In this document: positions 12,103 to 23,811 of the stretch, piece after piece
Numbering within the stretch: the stretch's first letter is position 1
Layout of the letters: each line of letters begins with the position of its first letter
From: Isoetes taiwanensis
Lineage: Eukaryota > Streptophyta > Lycopodiopsida > Isoetales > Isoetaceae
Reading direction: 5' to 3'
NCBI GenBank assembly: GCA_021234155.1
Contig: JAJEKV010000077.1
Span: 5,259,091 to 5,323,090, forward strand
Length of the DNA stretch: 64,000 nucleotides
The notes under the pieces: generated by a model
What the model saw: the letters and a program-made list of their open reading frames with translations, nothing else
What the model was told of the DNA's origin: nothing
Database searches by the model: none
Program-made: the position numbers and the translations under genes

Positions 12103-13136
12103 CAAGTCATTTCTCTTTTTGATAACATATATATGTACAAGAAACTTATTGCGGCGGTCCAAAGAATGTGAGCGTCAAGCTTGACAAAACTTCCAAAAGT
12201 TGAACCCATTTATCAACTCCAAATATGGAGAATTCTCCAAAATATTTAGAAGCCGCATAGAAAATTATGTGAAGTGGAACTGGCAAAGGGAACTGGTTCT
12301 TGCTGTACCCAATATTTTGACCATCATTATGAAGGTCACAATCACAAGAGCCTCAATCTCCCATGCATACCTATAAATAGGCCATCTAAGTGGCCTATTT
12401 AGAAATATCAAGGTTTATTAATATTAGGAGTAGTTAATGAAATTCATAGGGAACAATACAAATGCAAACCAGTGAATCTCATTGTCCCTACTCAAATGTG
12501 CTCCCTATTCATTCTCTAAAATTCTTGTAGAACTTCAGGTGAATTAAAAAATTCAGACTGTAGATAAAGAAGTCCTGAATTTTTTGTTTTGTTTTTTTTT
12601 CTATAAATAACAGTGTTGGAACCAAGATGTACATGCGCTTTTATAGTCAGCCCAAATGAATTATGAGCATGAGTAGTTTTCCAATTTGTTTGACATTGAT
12701 GCTAGCTTTTTCTCCATATATTTTCTTTTTGTTTTGATCTGCCGCCCTAAAATGAAGCTGGCATACTCTGTTAATGGTTGGGTGTTTGTATGTTATATAG
12801 CAATTAATTTAAATGCAAGAATTGATTGAAGAAATTGCTAGCAAAAGGGCTTCCATATCAAATCAAATGCAGTACACCTTGCCTTCAATACGCTATTGAA
12901 TTATCCACAATTTTAGTGTTAAATCAGCACGGCCATCGAGAATGTACTTGAAATTAATGAGAAAATTACATACTGAGCGAGGAAAGAAAATGGAACATAT
13001 AAAATTATTACCCAGAAGGAGGTTGCGAAGAAAAAGTGTAGAAGGATAACATATGTAAACTAGCCATTGAGCTGGCTCTCTCCATTTAGTGTTAAGCGAA
13101 GTAATATTGACCTAATTCGAGAATGCATCTTTATTG
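12103..13136. other. AT-rich intergenic DNA
   Basis: No open frame of note, RNA gene or repeat found. It ends at the 3' LTR of element B. Confidence 0.4.
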
Positions 13137-14634
13137 TGACGTCCCCTACTTCATCTACGATGCTCCCATCGTATTAGAAGCCGTAGTTCAACTCTCTGGC
13201 AACCAAGAAGTTGATAGAGGCCGTTCACCTGACACCAATCCCTTGGCAAGGAATCGATGAGGAAGAATGGACGTGTCATTTATCCCGTCTTCCCTCGGGA
13301 CCGTTCTAGCTGCGGAAGCGTAAATAAACATGAGCATATGACATCAAATATAAATAGCTCCACCTCAACGGGTGGCTCACCATAGCATACAGGTGTAAGC
13401 ACGTCAACAACATCATCATGGGGGAGATCCTACCCAAGGCTCAGACTCAAGAGGTATGGACTAACGGCTTGGGTCTCCAGAAGTAATTGCAGACAGAATT
13501 CATGTCAATGGATTGGGTTGGCATAGGAACATGGCTGTTGGGTAGTCCTCTCCATCCGCCCCTCCTGTGCATACTTTGCAGAATAGGTTTATAAGTCTTG
13601 GGGGTGGGCCAGGTGGCTGCTTGGGATGCATAGCCAAGGGGCTACTCGCCGTTTCATCTCCCGGTCCCAATGAGGGGAGAGGAGATCACTCCCTCAAAGG
13701 TATGCATGCCCATCACGGTGGCCTTGGACTTTGCCACATCTCTGACTTGAACCTCATGGAAGGTGACACATCACCCAAAAGGTGTCGAGCCCATGCCTTG
13801 CCCACACGTAGTGGCAAGCCATTAGGCCTAGCCCGCTAAGATCCCTGGTAGGCTTTGCACACCAGAGGGATCGATATGCCATGGGACATGTCTTCCTTAT
13901 CCATCGATCTAGCCCGCCACCCGGCCGGCCGGGCTCTTATGCCTGCGAGCGCGTGGTGGGAATTAATGAGGCTATCTAGATACATCGACTACTGAAGCTT
14001 TCAAGGTCTCTACCCCCCTTCCCAATACACAGGAGTGCGCATAGAATAGAACATCATCACATAGAACTGAAATACAGAATAACATCAAATCTATCTACCT
14101 AAACATACATGGTTAGGTTCCTTTGTTAGGGCTTGTGATCTCCGAATCTATAAGGCTGCTAAGGCTAATCTAACATGCTAACCCAGCTCATTGCCAGACT
14201 AAAAAGGCATTGCACAATAGAATCACTGTTTACCTTCCCTGGGTTGTTCGCGCACCTCGAATCGCATCCATGCCTTTGCTTGGGTCAAAGGCGCCTGAAT
14301 CTTGAGGATTTATTGTGCAAAGGCAGCTTGACGACATCTGGCAATGTGAATTAGCAGCTTGGCTTGGCCAGAATGGCCCAAGAAAGCCGAAATACAAAAA
14401 TGGAAAAGGTTTAGGGTTTCCATTTTTTTTCCTTTTACATGACCTTTTAGAGTTAGGGCTAAAAGGACATATGGGGGGTTAAATGCATATGTTTGTAGAC
14501 ATGTGCAACATAAGAGGTTGCCCCCTAGGGTGCAATCCTGTACGATTTCCAAGTACATGTCTTCAAGGTGACATGTACGAGTGGCATGGCAATATAATAT
14601 ACGTATTCATACCGTATATTATGCTGGAACGTCA
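13137..14634 (-). repeat. 3' LTR of element B
   Basis: About 1.5 kb bounded on the plus strand by TGACGTCCCC and GGAACGTCA, giving TGACGT...ACGTCA inverted ends. The right boundary lies next to a polypurine tract in element orientation. There is no second LTR copy in the window to confirm the length. Confidence 0.65.
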
Positions 14635-14652
14635 CAATCTCCCCACCTTGAA
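14635..14652 (-). other. Polypurine tract of element B
   Basis: Read on the minus strand, CAAGGTGGGGAGATTG directly precedes the LTR start TGACGTTCC. This is the expected plus-strand priming site. Confidence 0.55.
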
Positions 14653-15190
14653 TTGATGCTATCCTCAACATCACGAGTCTCCCCTCCTTGGAAACCTGCA
14701 TGATCTATACAACACATTTCATGGATGCAATTTTTTTTATAAGAATTACCCCAAGGTAATATTTAAGTTTAAATGTTATAATCACATCCCTTGTTCCATA
14801 ACATGCTATAGTAAGGTGATTTCTCAACCCTTACTTACATTAACATTTAATATTCACAAAACTTTTATAATATGCACACTTATCATCAACAGAGTTCAAA
14901 ATTTTATAATTTAAAGGTTCATTTGGTCTCCTTGCAACACATTATGACAAAACATATATTGCAAGTCTTCGTACTGCGACCCTTCTGCCGCTAGATCCTC
15001 CTAATGGCCTACAGGTTCAATACTACGTTAGTACATATTTATTTACTATAAAGTTGGTTATTAGGGAACCACCCATTTAATTATACTTAATTAACTATGT
15101 GGATGCAAGACTAATCTCCCGGCGTAGGAAGAGGATGCTTCTTCCATCGTGGCCATGGAGACAGCGCCCTATAATTCCTAGGATGATCAC
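14653..15190 (-). other. Untranslated 3' region of element B
   Basis: AT-rich DNA between the chromodomain stop and the polypurine tract, with no further domain visible. Confidence 0.4.
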
Positions 15191-15196
15191 TCATGC

Positions 15197-15900
15197 CTAC
15201 AACTTTCGTCGCCCTAGGCGTGGAGGATAGGCGTCCTCCCCGTAGTAGGCATTGACTAGAGATGCTTTCTTATCAATGTAACTTTCGCATTGCTCCATGA
15301 ATTGGAGGTACTGCTTCTTCAAATCTGATTGTAGTATCCATGTAGCGTCTTCCACAGATAAGTGTGTCCACTTCACTAGGTATTGGAGAAGTTGAGATCT
15401 TCTTGTTTTCTTATATGACCTGTCAAGAAGAACCTCTGGGATGATCTCGAGTTGGTCGTCTGTCATTTCCAGTAATTCTGTTGTCTCCAATACCTCCTCT
15501 GGATTAGGAGTGTGTCTCTTTGGGAGACTTACGGGAAGATTCTATGGATTTTTAGATGTATGGATTTTGAGATGTTGGCAGATCCAACTCGTAGGATTGG
15601 TTACCTACTCTTTTGGTTATCCTGAATGGCCCAGCCCATCTTGGAGCAAGCTTCTTGCAATTGCCGATGCGGAGCTTCGCTTGTTGACCTTAATCTTCAG
15701 CCACACGTTGTCCCTACTTGGAACTCTCTTATTGTTCTGTGCTTATCGATTATGCTCTTCTGTCGCTCCTTGTTGCTAGAAGATAACCTCGCACTTCCTC
15801 TTCCAATTGTTGCATATCGGCTAGCATCTGCTGGGATATTTCTACCTTGGACATGGGATTGTGCCAAATGTCTGGAGTCAAGCATTGGTAGCCGTAGTTG
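15197..15900 (-). pseudogene. pol: Integrase C-terminus and chromodomain (element B)
   Basis: A 97-codon open frame (15490-15197) carries a chromodomain core: LQYLVKWTHLSVEDATW, with the aromatic/Trp pattern of chromovirus integrase tails. Upstream, in broken frames, is the GPY-type segment KLAPRWAGPFRITKRVGNQ (about 15,640). Chromodomains are thought to steer chromovirus integration to modified histones. Stops and frame changes between the two parts make it non-functional. Confidence 0.75.
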
Positions 15901-16560
15901 ATCATGAACGACGACATTTAGGACGACTCCTGCTTGTTGCTATTATATGCAAACTCCACCAAGTGAATGTAACCCTCCCACTTTGATTGCTTGTTCCAGA
16001 CGTAATTCCTCAACATACCTTTAAGTATTCGATTTGTATGCTCCATCTGCCCATCTATCTGAGGGTGATATGATGTGCTCATCGCCAGCTTCATTTGGAT
16101 GATTATGAAGAGGTCTTGCCAAAATGCACTCATGAACTTCGAATCCCTATCAAAGATTATCTCCCTTGGCATCCCATGGAGTCGGAAGATTTCCTTTGTG
16201 AACAACACGACAGTATCCAATGCCATATCCGTAATGGCTCTAACGCTCCTGGAATTCAAAGCTGCTCTGCCTTCGTCTGCTGACATAGCTGACATTCTCA
16301 AATATACCTGGCTATCTGTTTCTTCATGCCGGGCCAATAGTAGCTACTTCTTATCTTGAAGTAGGTTTTTATGAACCCTGCATGGCCGGCTATTGGGCTA
16401 TTGTGCATGTCATGGAGTATTAACTTTCTGATTCCGGATGACTCTGATATGCACAATTTGTTCTTATTGTACAATAGGTTATCGTCTTTCTTAAAATGCT
16501 TGAAGGTTTCCCTCTCTTTGTTCGTTCTTGCCTCCTTAGAAAAGCTTGCCCATGCTTCTT
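15901..16560 (-). pseudogene. pol: Integrase zinc-binding and core domains (element B)
   Basis: The zinc-binding part is visible in a shifted frame: HDMHNSPIAGHAGF then YYWPGMKKQI and CQLCQQTK (HHCC). The 16337-15918 frame carries the later core, with GMPREIIFDRDSKF supplying an Asp and SYHPQIDGQMEHTNR supplying the catalytic Glu region. The first catalytic Asp block (usually DFI) is not intact in this frame. It lies directly downstream of RNase H, the usual gypsy order. Confidence 0.75.
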
Positions 16561-16567
16561 TAAAATC

Positions 16568-17149
16568 TCAGTCCGTTGGCAATGTCTCTTCTATCTTCTT
16601 GCCAAACTCACTGGTGAGTGTTGATATGGTATTACGATGGACTCTCGTCGTCAAGAGGTGCCTTGAGAGTGCGTCTGCAACCACGTTGAGCTTGCCTAGC
16701 TTATACACGATGTCAAAATCATACTCCTCCAGGAACTCCATCCATCTCCTTTGTCTCAAGTTAAGATATGATTGGGTGAAGACGTATTGTAGACTCTGGT
16801 GGTCCGTATCTAATTGGAACTTCCTTCCCAATAGATAGTGTCTCCATATTCTCAATGCTCTCACCACTGCTAACAACTCCTGGTCATGGGTTGGGTAGCG
16901 TGTTTCGGCGTCATTCATATTCCTTGAATCATACGACCACCCTCTCTTCCTGCATCAAGACCGCTCCTGTTGCAATCTTGCTAGCATCGGTTGCCACCAA
17001 CTTATCTTTCTCTGGATCGGGCAATATTAAGACTGGGGCAGTCATTAAAGCTTTTTTCAATGTCTCAAATGCTGCATGAGCCTTCTTTTGCCAATGACTC
17101 GCCCAATCTTTTATCTTCTCAGCTTTGGTAAGGTCCATTAACAGTGCTG
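16568..17149 (-). pseudogene. pol: RNase H domain (element B)
   Basis: The 17138-16929 frame reads F-x-LK-x-ALMTAPVLILPDPEKD then VATDASKIATGAVLMQE, the RNase H start with its Asp. The 16918-16568 frame continues with RYPTHDQELLAVVRALRIWRHY and DHQSLQYV, ending at KLNVVADALSR. A frameshift lies between them near 16,920. The N-terminal connection continues on the far side of element C, at 28,190. Confidence 0.85.
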
Positions 17150-17154
17150 CTACC
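17150..17154 (+). repeat. Target-site duplication of element C (left)
   Basis: CTACC, repeated exactly at 28177-28181 on the other side of the element. Five bp is the standard Ty3/gypsy duplication length. Confidence 0.9.
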
Positions 17155-17724
17155 TGTTAAGGGCCTGGGTTCAGGATCACATGCGAGACATCCCTCTATG
17201 AGGATCCTTGAATCAGGCAGGGAAATCCTAGCTGAGTGTCACGCGGGATTTTGCAAAGAGAACAGGAAGAAAGAAAAAGAAGGAACAAAATTGAAAGAGA
17301 CAATATACAGAAAATATGACTTCTTTGATATCAAGCGGACTCTCGTCAAGCGAGAGGAATAAAGCGAGACAAGGCTAAAATCTCATCTAAAAACTCAAGA
17401 TCTATCTCTACTGATATATATCGTACAATAGCCTCGGGCCCAAAATAGGTAGATGGTATATCTCGGTCACCAACTTCTGGATCAAGCATGAATTCAGGAA
17501 TCTGGCAGCGCCTTCATTAATGCTTGGAATCCTGCTATGTTAAGGCCTTCATTTGTCTATTCTGGCTCTCTTCTTTGACTGGGGCATGGACTTCTTCGTG
17601 GCTTTTGGGAGAGGGAGGGGGGAAGGGCGTGGGTCTGCTACCTGATGCTTGACCTACTCCCTTGTTTCTGGCCTGTTGTGTGGAACTTAAGAATAGTCAT
17701 GTGCCTGGTGGTACAGGACTAACA
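17155..17724 (-). repeat. 3' LTR of element C
   Basis: 570 bp, plus-strand ends TGTTAAGGG and GGACTAACA. It matches 27592-28176 with scattered substitutions and indels (for example, the other copy has about 9 extra bases in the CGGA..CTCTCGTCAAG segment). A GATATATATC element could be the TATA box on the minus strand. Confidence 0.9.
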
Positions 17725-17741
17725 TTCCCCCCACCAAAGAA
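17725..17741 (-). other. Polypurine tract of element C
   Basis: On the minus strand, TTCTTTGGTGGGGGGAA ends exactly at the LTR start TGTTAG. The ORF3 reading frame runs through it. Confidence 0.8.
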
Positions 17742-20700
17742 CACTCAGTGGAGAGAAAGGCAGAAACAATTTCGGGAGGTGGGAATCCAGGAACCTTCTC
17801 AAAATCATCCGGTCTACTATGTGGGCATGCATCAGTATGATACTTCTGTATCAGATCTTGCCTATCTTTGAGCGCGTCAGAAGTATGGACTCCAATTGAA
17901 GGTGATGCGTCAATAAGAAACCCAGACTGCACCATACCTTTAAAGGCACGGTGGGCTTCGGGGAGAACATACTGACATTCAATGAGGAGACAAGTCTGAA
18001 GAGCAAAGGCACCAGCACTGGTATTAGGGTTTCAGTGGCAGATAGGGCACGTCCACATAATAGAACACTGGAGTAGACATTTTAGGGCTGCACAGAATCC
18101 AGCTTGATGGTGAACTGAAGGATCTGGAGACGTAGCAGCACACTCCAAAAATTGTGTGAGACCCCAAACAGCTTGAGCGGGGGTCTGCCATCCTCGTTCA
18201 TTTGGAATATAGATCCAATTCCGAGTCTGCTCCAATGTTTCTCCTTCCTGCCAGACAGAGCGGCGCACAAAGCATGGATCCCACCGAAGATCAGTATAAA
18301 TGTGAGCGGGGGTCCACTCAGCGTGACCCTCTAAGGCCTTGGTCCAAAAGAAGGAACGCCAATCTGATATGAGAAATTGACGGCGTGGGGGCACTCCCAA
18401 GGACGCATACTGATTATATTGCGGAGGAGGCTGCATCATGGGCTGCTGGGCTTGCTCACGGAATTCCTGAAGGAGATCAGCATCCAAAGTTTGACACCAT
18501 CGGTTCCAATCCAAATACGAAAGAAGAGTGTTAGCGGGAGGAGAAACCCATTCTGTGGGAATGGTCTCATTGTCAAGATATGCATGGAGGGTGTTAAACC
18601 CACCAAGATGCTATAAATAGATTTGGGCAAACTGAATTTCCATCTCTTCATGCAAGTTCTTTCTGACCTTTGCAAAGTTTCTGCAATTCAGAGAGGCAGA
18701 TGACGAGCAAGCTCAGGCATGTACTCGATTTTGACGGCATTGCTCCAGGCCTGATCATGAAGATATTTATTGTTAGGTGTTAAAAACCATTTAATATCAG
18801 GGTTCCCGTGAAAGGCATGACTCGGGCCATCAGTGAATTTGTCCTGTGTGTCAGCAAGTAGAAATCATGGATTATATACATCATTGGTTAAATAGAGAAT
18901 TCGGGATCTTCACAAGTGATGAGCCCATATATCAGGAGAGCACAAAGAAGACCCTTGTCTTCAATTGAGAGATCAGGCCAAATGGTCAGAAAGTCATTAG
19001 TGTTGAGAGATCCACCAAGTTTGCCATTAGCAGAATACCACTTAAGCATAAAAAGATATCTTCTGGAGACCACATAATCCAGATAGCTCGTGGGTGTGGA
19101 AAAGTCATATGGAATACAGATTGCCAGTGAAATATAAGTCTCATGCTGATTCTAAGCGTCTTCAGTAGACTGAATGGCCTGCTGCAATTGGTGTTCCAAG
19201 TCACGAATCTTGTTATCCTTCTCAGTGAGAAGGCATAGTTGGTCTCTGATCTTCCTGTGAGAATGCGTGGCCTATGATGATGAGGGGCCTTGAGTGGAGA
19301 CCTACAACGGAAGATTTGCGATTTCTGTGTCATCAACCAACTTCTGTTTCTGAGCTTCTGCAAGCTGAGTTAGCAAGGCCGTGATCTGTGTCTGAACTGC
19401 TGCTAGTTGGCCTTCTAAGGCAGAAATTTGAATTTCACCTTGCGTGACGATGTGTAGCTGACAGGTGTAATCATTATGTAATCCCTGATACAGGGCCTGA
19501 CTGTTTGCAAGGATTTTATGTTTGTCCTTGAGTTGTGCCAGAAGCTCTTGGATAGTAGCTTGAAGTTGAACTTGCTGGTCTTCGAGTGTGGCGCGTGTGT
19601 CTTGTTCATGCTTGAGAGCCTCATGGGTCTCGATCAAGGCGGCATGCTTACTTTGAAGGCTTTCTTCCAAAGTTTGAACTTGAGTGGTAGCTGCTTGGGG
19701 ATCACGCTGAACAACATCCGTGGAATCCATATACTCTTTGACTCCATTCATGAAGTGCTCTTGAGAATCCTGGAGTTTGATCATGCATTCTGCAACAATT
19801 TGCTTATATTAATACAAGGCGCGTCGAGATAGAGGAGGAACAAGAGGGTGAAGAGGCAACGACGGTTGTGAAATGATAGGAGCTATGTTCTAAAAAACTT
19901 GCTGAGAGGTGGAATTTTCAAATTGTGTTGATTGAGAGGAAGGAACATTGATGACTGGAATACGACGTGGTTCTTGTTGGCGTGGGGAGGGCTGTGTATT
20001 AGGATGTGGATGAGAGTTTTCTTCTTGAAGTTCCTGGACGGCAGGAATGACAGAAGGGATGTGACTTAAGCAGCAGAAGTGGTTTCCAGATTCCTGGTTG
20101 GAAGGCGGTGGTTGATGATTGCCTGAAAATGGGCACTTGTAGCAGATTCGGGGCCAGAGCCTAGTGATTGTCGAAGACGATCAACTTCATGAAGGAGACG
20201 CTGGAACATGATCTGAGGCTAATCAATAAAGCTGGTAGAATAAATTGCAGCAATGGCTGTGTGAAAGAAGGGTTTGTTAATGTGGGTATTCTTAATAGAA
20301 TAACCATAGAACCTTCGCCACAAAAACTTCACAAAGGCTTCATGAGGCTTTGTAATAATCGTGAGCTTGTGAGTAGTGGCCGCATATGGTGTTTGGCCAT
20401 AAATCGTGGCTATCGTGATCACATAAAGCTGACCCAATTGAAGAGAGGAGTTGACGAGGTAATTGAAATACCTGAGCCAAAGATTCTGATTGAGGGCGAT
20501 TCTATTGTGATCCACCATCGTTTGATAACCCGCATCAGTCTTGGTAAGATGAGCAACAAACTGCCTGAGTTGAGTCGGATTAGGAACAGGAAGTTCTTAT
20601 GTAGAGAATTCAAACAACCCGCCCTTTGGTGACTTTTTTGATTGGCTTTGCAAGAGGTCAGCGTGATGATGGTGATGGAAAAATAACAGATTCAAAAAGA

Positions 20701-20755
20701 GCAAGTCCATTGGCACTGTGGGTTGGGGAGTAGGGAGCTTTGGAGAGGCAGCCAT
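17742..20755 (-). pseudogene. ORF3: extra sense ORF between integrase and 3' LTR
   Basis: A minus-strand frame starts at ATG 20755-20753 (MAASPKLPTPQPT) and, allowing for in-frame stops (first near 20,598) and frameshifts, continues about 3 kb to the LTR. Visible parts: a short Pro/His-rich N-terminus; a segment with NQNLWLRYFNYLVNSS; a 160-residue Glu/Gln-rich probable coiled coil (19784-19302); a segment with GNPDIKWFLTPNNKYL; and a C-terminal 160-codon block (18514-18032) with RNWIYIPNERGWQTP and a CPICH pair. I see no signal peptide or clear membrane anchor, so it does not look like an envelope protein. Function unknown. Confidence 0.6.
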
Positions 20756-21600
20756 GGCAATTGACGAAGGATTTTTAGGAGGTGGAAGACGGAGAGCGAA
20801 GAAGTTGCAAAAGCTTTTAAGGCATGCGTCTGTTCAACAAATTTTTTATAGACAAGTGGAATCTGAACCATTGATAGTGCCAGATGGCGACAGAGATGAA
20901 AGAAGCTTTTGGAATGCAAAAAATTTGGTTACGTCCCCAAAAGCAACTAAAAGTGTACCAAGGGTGGAGATGAACTGAAATGAACGATCTGATGGGACGT
21001 CGTGGTGAGGTACGAATAATGATTTTCGACTGTCTTGGTGTTCAATGAGCATAATAAAAATAGGCAACTTGAGAGTCGGATGTTTTAAAGAAAAGTGGTG
21101 GCAGAGACAGCAGTGCAGGGAGAGAGTACCGTGACTAGATTTGCGGCGAGATAGCAGAATTTTGGATTGGAATGTACCCTCATGTAGACACGTCAGCAGA
21201 CGATGGCAGCCCACAGGGGATAGGACTATATAAGATGAGCAGGGTTCGAAAGGAGAGCACCAATTTGCGAGGATGGATATGCCCAACACAATGCCAAAGA
21301 ACTGCAACGAATGGATCACATGCCAGATGACTAGCTTTGATTTGTGGAAACTGAGGAATCGTAGAATCCCCATGGATGGGTGGCTGGTCGGGTCTGCGGA
21401 CAATCCAGACTCGATGACGAACCCGCAGGACATGGTCCTGCGTCTTCGCTGAAACCCTGAGCAGTGCATGTACCTGATCCTGCGCGCCTATGCTGCTACT
21501 AATCCAGAGTAGCCAGACTGTTAAATTAGGATTTTGTTTATAGGGCAGAGCCCTTAGCGAGTAAATATGGGCAAGGCCCAAGTTTTTTGTTTTTTTGTAA
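20756..21600 (-). other. Region between integrase and ORF3 of element C
   Basis: It contains minus-strand frames of 207 and 133 codons (21469-20846 and 21581-21180) with His/Ser/Leu-rich composition and no recognised domain. It may be a spacer or leader for ORF3 expression, or more decayed coding sequence. Confidence 0.35.
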
Positions 21601-22920
21601 TCCGCAGCGTTTTGAATATAAATAAGCGTTTGGACTCATTCTTGCGTCTCTGATTCTGAATTTGTGTCGGTTGTGTCTGTATGAAAGAGTTTAAGGCGAA
21701 AGCCATTAACCAGAGTGGGTAATGGAGTGCCATTTAACTCAGTTAGTTGAAACACACTTGGCTGCACCACTTTTAGAATTTGGTAAGGATCAAGCCACCT
21801 AAATTTCAATTTCCCTGGAAACTTTTTTTATCGGGAATCATAAAGAAGAATTAAATCTCCTTCCTTGAATGTTTTTTCCTTGATGTGTTTGTCATGCCAG
21901 TGCTTTATTAACTGTTGTCCAACAAGAACTCGAAGATAAACACCTCTCCGAAGCTCATCTAACTGTTGTAATTGATAAACACGCTCCTGGAGAGCAGCAG
22001 GTGGATCATGCACAGTAGCCAGTTGGAAACAAAGTGTCGGAAGAACATACTCAAAAGGCATGAGAGCTTCTTGAATTAGACCAATTTAAATGGTGTTTGT
22101 CCTGTTGCAATTTTGAAACTGGTGTTGTAAGCCCACAAAACAGTAGATAATTTTTCCTGCCAGTCAATTCTAGAAGCGTCACAAATTTTTTTCAAGATGT
22201 TGATGAGTGTCCTATTTGTGCTTTCTGCAAGGCCATTTCCTTGTGGATAATAAACAGTACTCTTCCTGTGATGAAAGTGCAAATAGTCCATCAATTCTTT
22301 GATTGTCTGATTTACAAAATGAACACCTTAGTCATTGACGAGTTCCGTGGGACAACCGAAGCGTGTGATGACATGCGTGTAAAGGGCCTTAGCCGTGCTT
22401 GCAGCAGTATTACCAGGAGTGCACAAGCCTCTGCCCACTTAGTGGCATAATCTGTGAGAACCAGTATATAGCGAGCATGGGAATGCCGTGCTGGTGGATC
22501 CATGGGCCCAATAAAATCCATTTCCCATTTGCTGAAGGGTAACGGCGTGGCAACTGGTGTTAAAGGAAGGGCGTCACGGGCCATGGGTCGACCCACACGC
22601 TGACAGACATCATAGTTGTGTGCATGAGCATGGGCATCCTTAATGAGCGTGGGTCAGAAATAGCCAGCTAGAAGAATTTTGCGTGCCGTGGTATCACCAC
22701 TAAAATGTCCTCCACCAAGACCTTCCTGGGCTTGGGGAACAATCTCTGGGACTTCATGAGGAAGAACACACCGACGCAAATCCATGTCCTTGCCACGCTT
22801 ATAGAGATGTCCCGCAACCATGGTATAGTCATGGACTTCACGAAGAAACTGTTGACAGCGTGACCAGAGCTTCTCAGGAGAGAGCGTGGGGTCTTCTGAC
22901 AGTAAGGCACCAAAGAGCAA
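21601..22920 (-). pseudogene. pol: Integrase (element C)
   Basis: The zinc-binding domain reads HFSGDTTARKILLAGYF with downstream CQRV (22920-22600). The core begins SKWEMDFIGPMDPP and LVLTDYATKWAEA, then GCPTELVNDQGVHFVN and YYPQGNGLAESTNRTL, which together supply the D, D and E positions. The C-terminal part includes LWAYNTSFKIATGQTPF and, at 22061-21828, HWHDKHIKEKTFKEGDLILLYDSR. No chromodomain follows. Stops and frame changes occur near 22,650 and between the core blocks. Confidence 0.85.
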
Positions 22921-23811
22921 ATATTGCTAATAATCATGAAACCAACGGGGCATGACCGTGACCAAGAAGAGTTGTGCATGCGGAAAGGCATCCGAAACAC
23001 CCGTGGATGGGTCATCCATTTGAATGCGTGAAAGATAATCAGGCACAAGATGTGACTTACCAGCCTTATGAATGATGTCGAAGGGAGCAAACTCCTGAAG
23101 GAGCAGTATCCAGCGATCAGATAAAGGAGAGTTTGATGGTCAACAAAAAAACTTGATTTTGCTACCCAGCAAATAATGACAGAACCTTTGGACACAGAAG
23201 ATGAGTCCAAACGCTTCTCATTCCGTGACAGAATAATTCTTCTCAGCAGGATTAAGTTTCCTGCTGGCATAGCGAATAGGCTTGTCAGTGTGGGAATCAT
23301 ATTCTTGAGAAAAAACAACACCGATGGCAAAGGCCGAGACATCAACATGAACATGAAAAGGTTTGTCCCATTGAGGTGGAACAAGAACAGGAGCTTGAGT
23401 AAGCAGAACCTTCAACTTCTGAAACACTGCATCCGCTTGGGAATTCCAAGCCCAGGAGGATTCATCATCTGTGAGTTTATGAAGGGGATCTGCAATGGCA
23501 GCGAGCCCTGGAATGAAGATGGCATAATAATTTACCTTGCCCAAGAATGAGCGTGTCTCCTTGATGTTGAAAGGTGCTTGAGATTTGAGCACACAATTGA
23601 TTTTTGCAGGGTTCACGGTAATGCCATCTTTACTCACATGGCCAACAAGGACGCCTGAAGTGACACAAAAAGTGCACTTTTTTGGATTTAAACTGATACC
23701 AGATTCATCACATTTTTGGAAAATGAGCTCCAACTTATCAAGACGCTCCTCCATGGACCTATAAGCAGAAAAATCATCCTGAAAAACTTGTAGAAAGGCA
23801 TTATCTTTCAT
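22921..23811 (-). pseudogene. pol: RT thumb and RNase H (element C)
   Basis: A 197-codon frame (23811-23218) starts just before the RT catalytic block FLQVFQDDFSAY, then NPKKCTFCVTSGVLVGH, FLGKVNYYAIFIPGLAAI, and RNase H with HVDVSAFAIGVVFSQEYD and IRYASRKLNPAEKNYSVTE. A shifted frame continues with DYLSRI near 23,040. The catalytic block has Gln where most gypsy elements have Leu, Met or Ile before the DD pair. Confidence 0.85.

Noticed and set aside
16371-16838. 155-codon plus-strand ORF
   Set aside because: Antisense shadow of the RNase H/integrase region of element B.
20168-20632. 154-codon plus-strand ORF
   Set aside because: Antisense to ORF3 of element C, whose minus frame is continuous with flanking coding sequence.
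17742-20755. Envelope-like gene of a retrovirus-type element
   Set aside because: No signal peptide, no clear transmembrane anchor or fusion-peptide pattern; coiled coil alone is not sufficient.
23176-23550. 124-codon plus-strand ORF
   Set aside because: Antisense shadow of RT/RNase H of element C.
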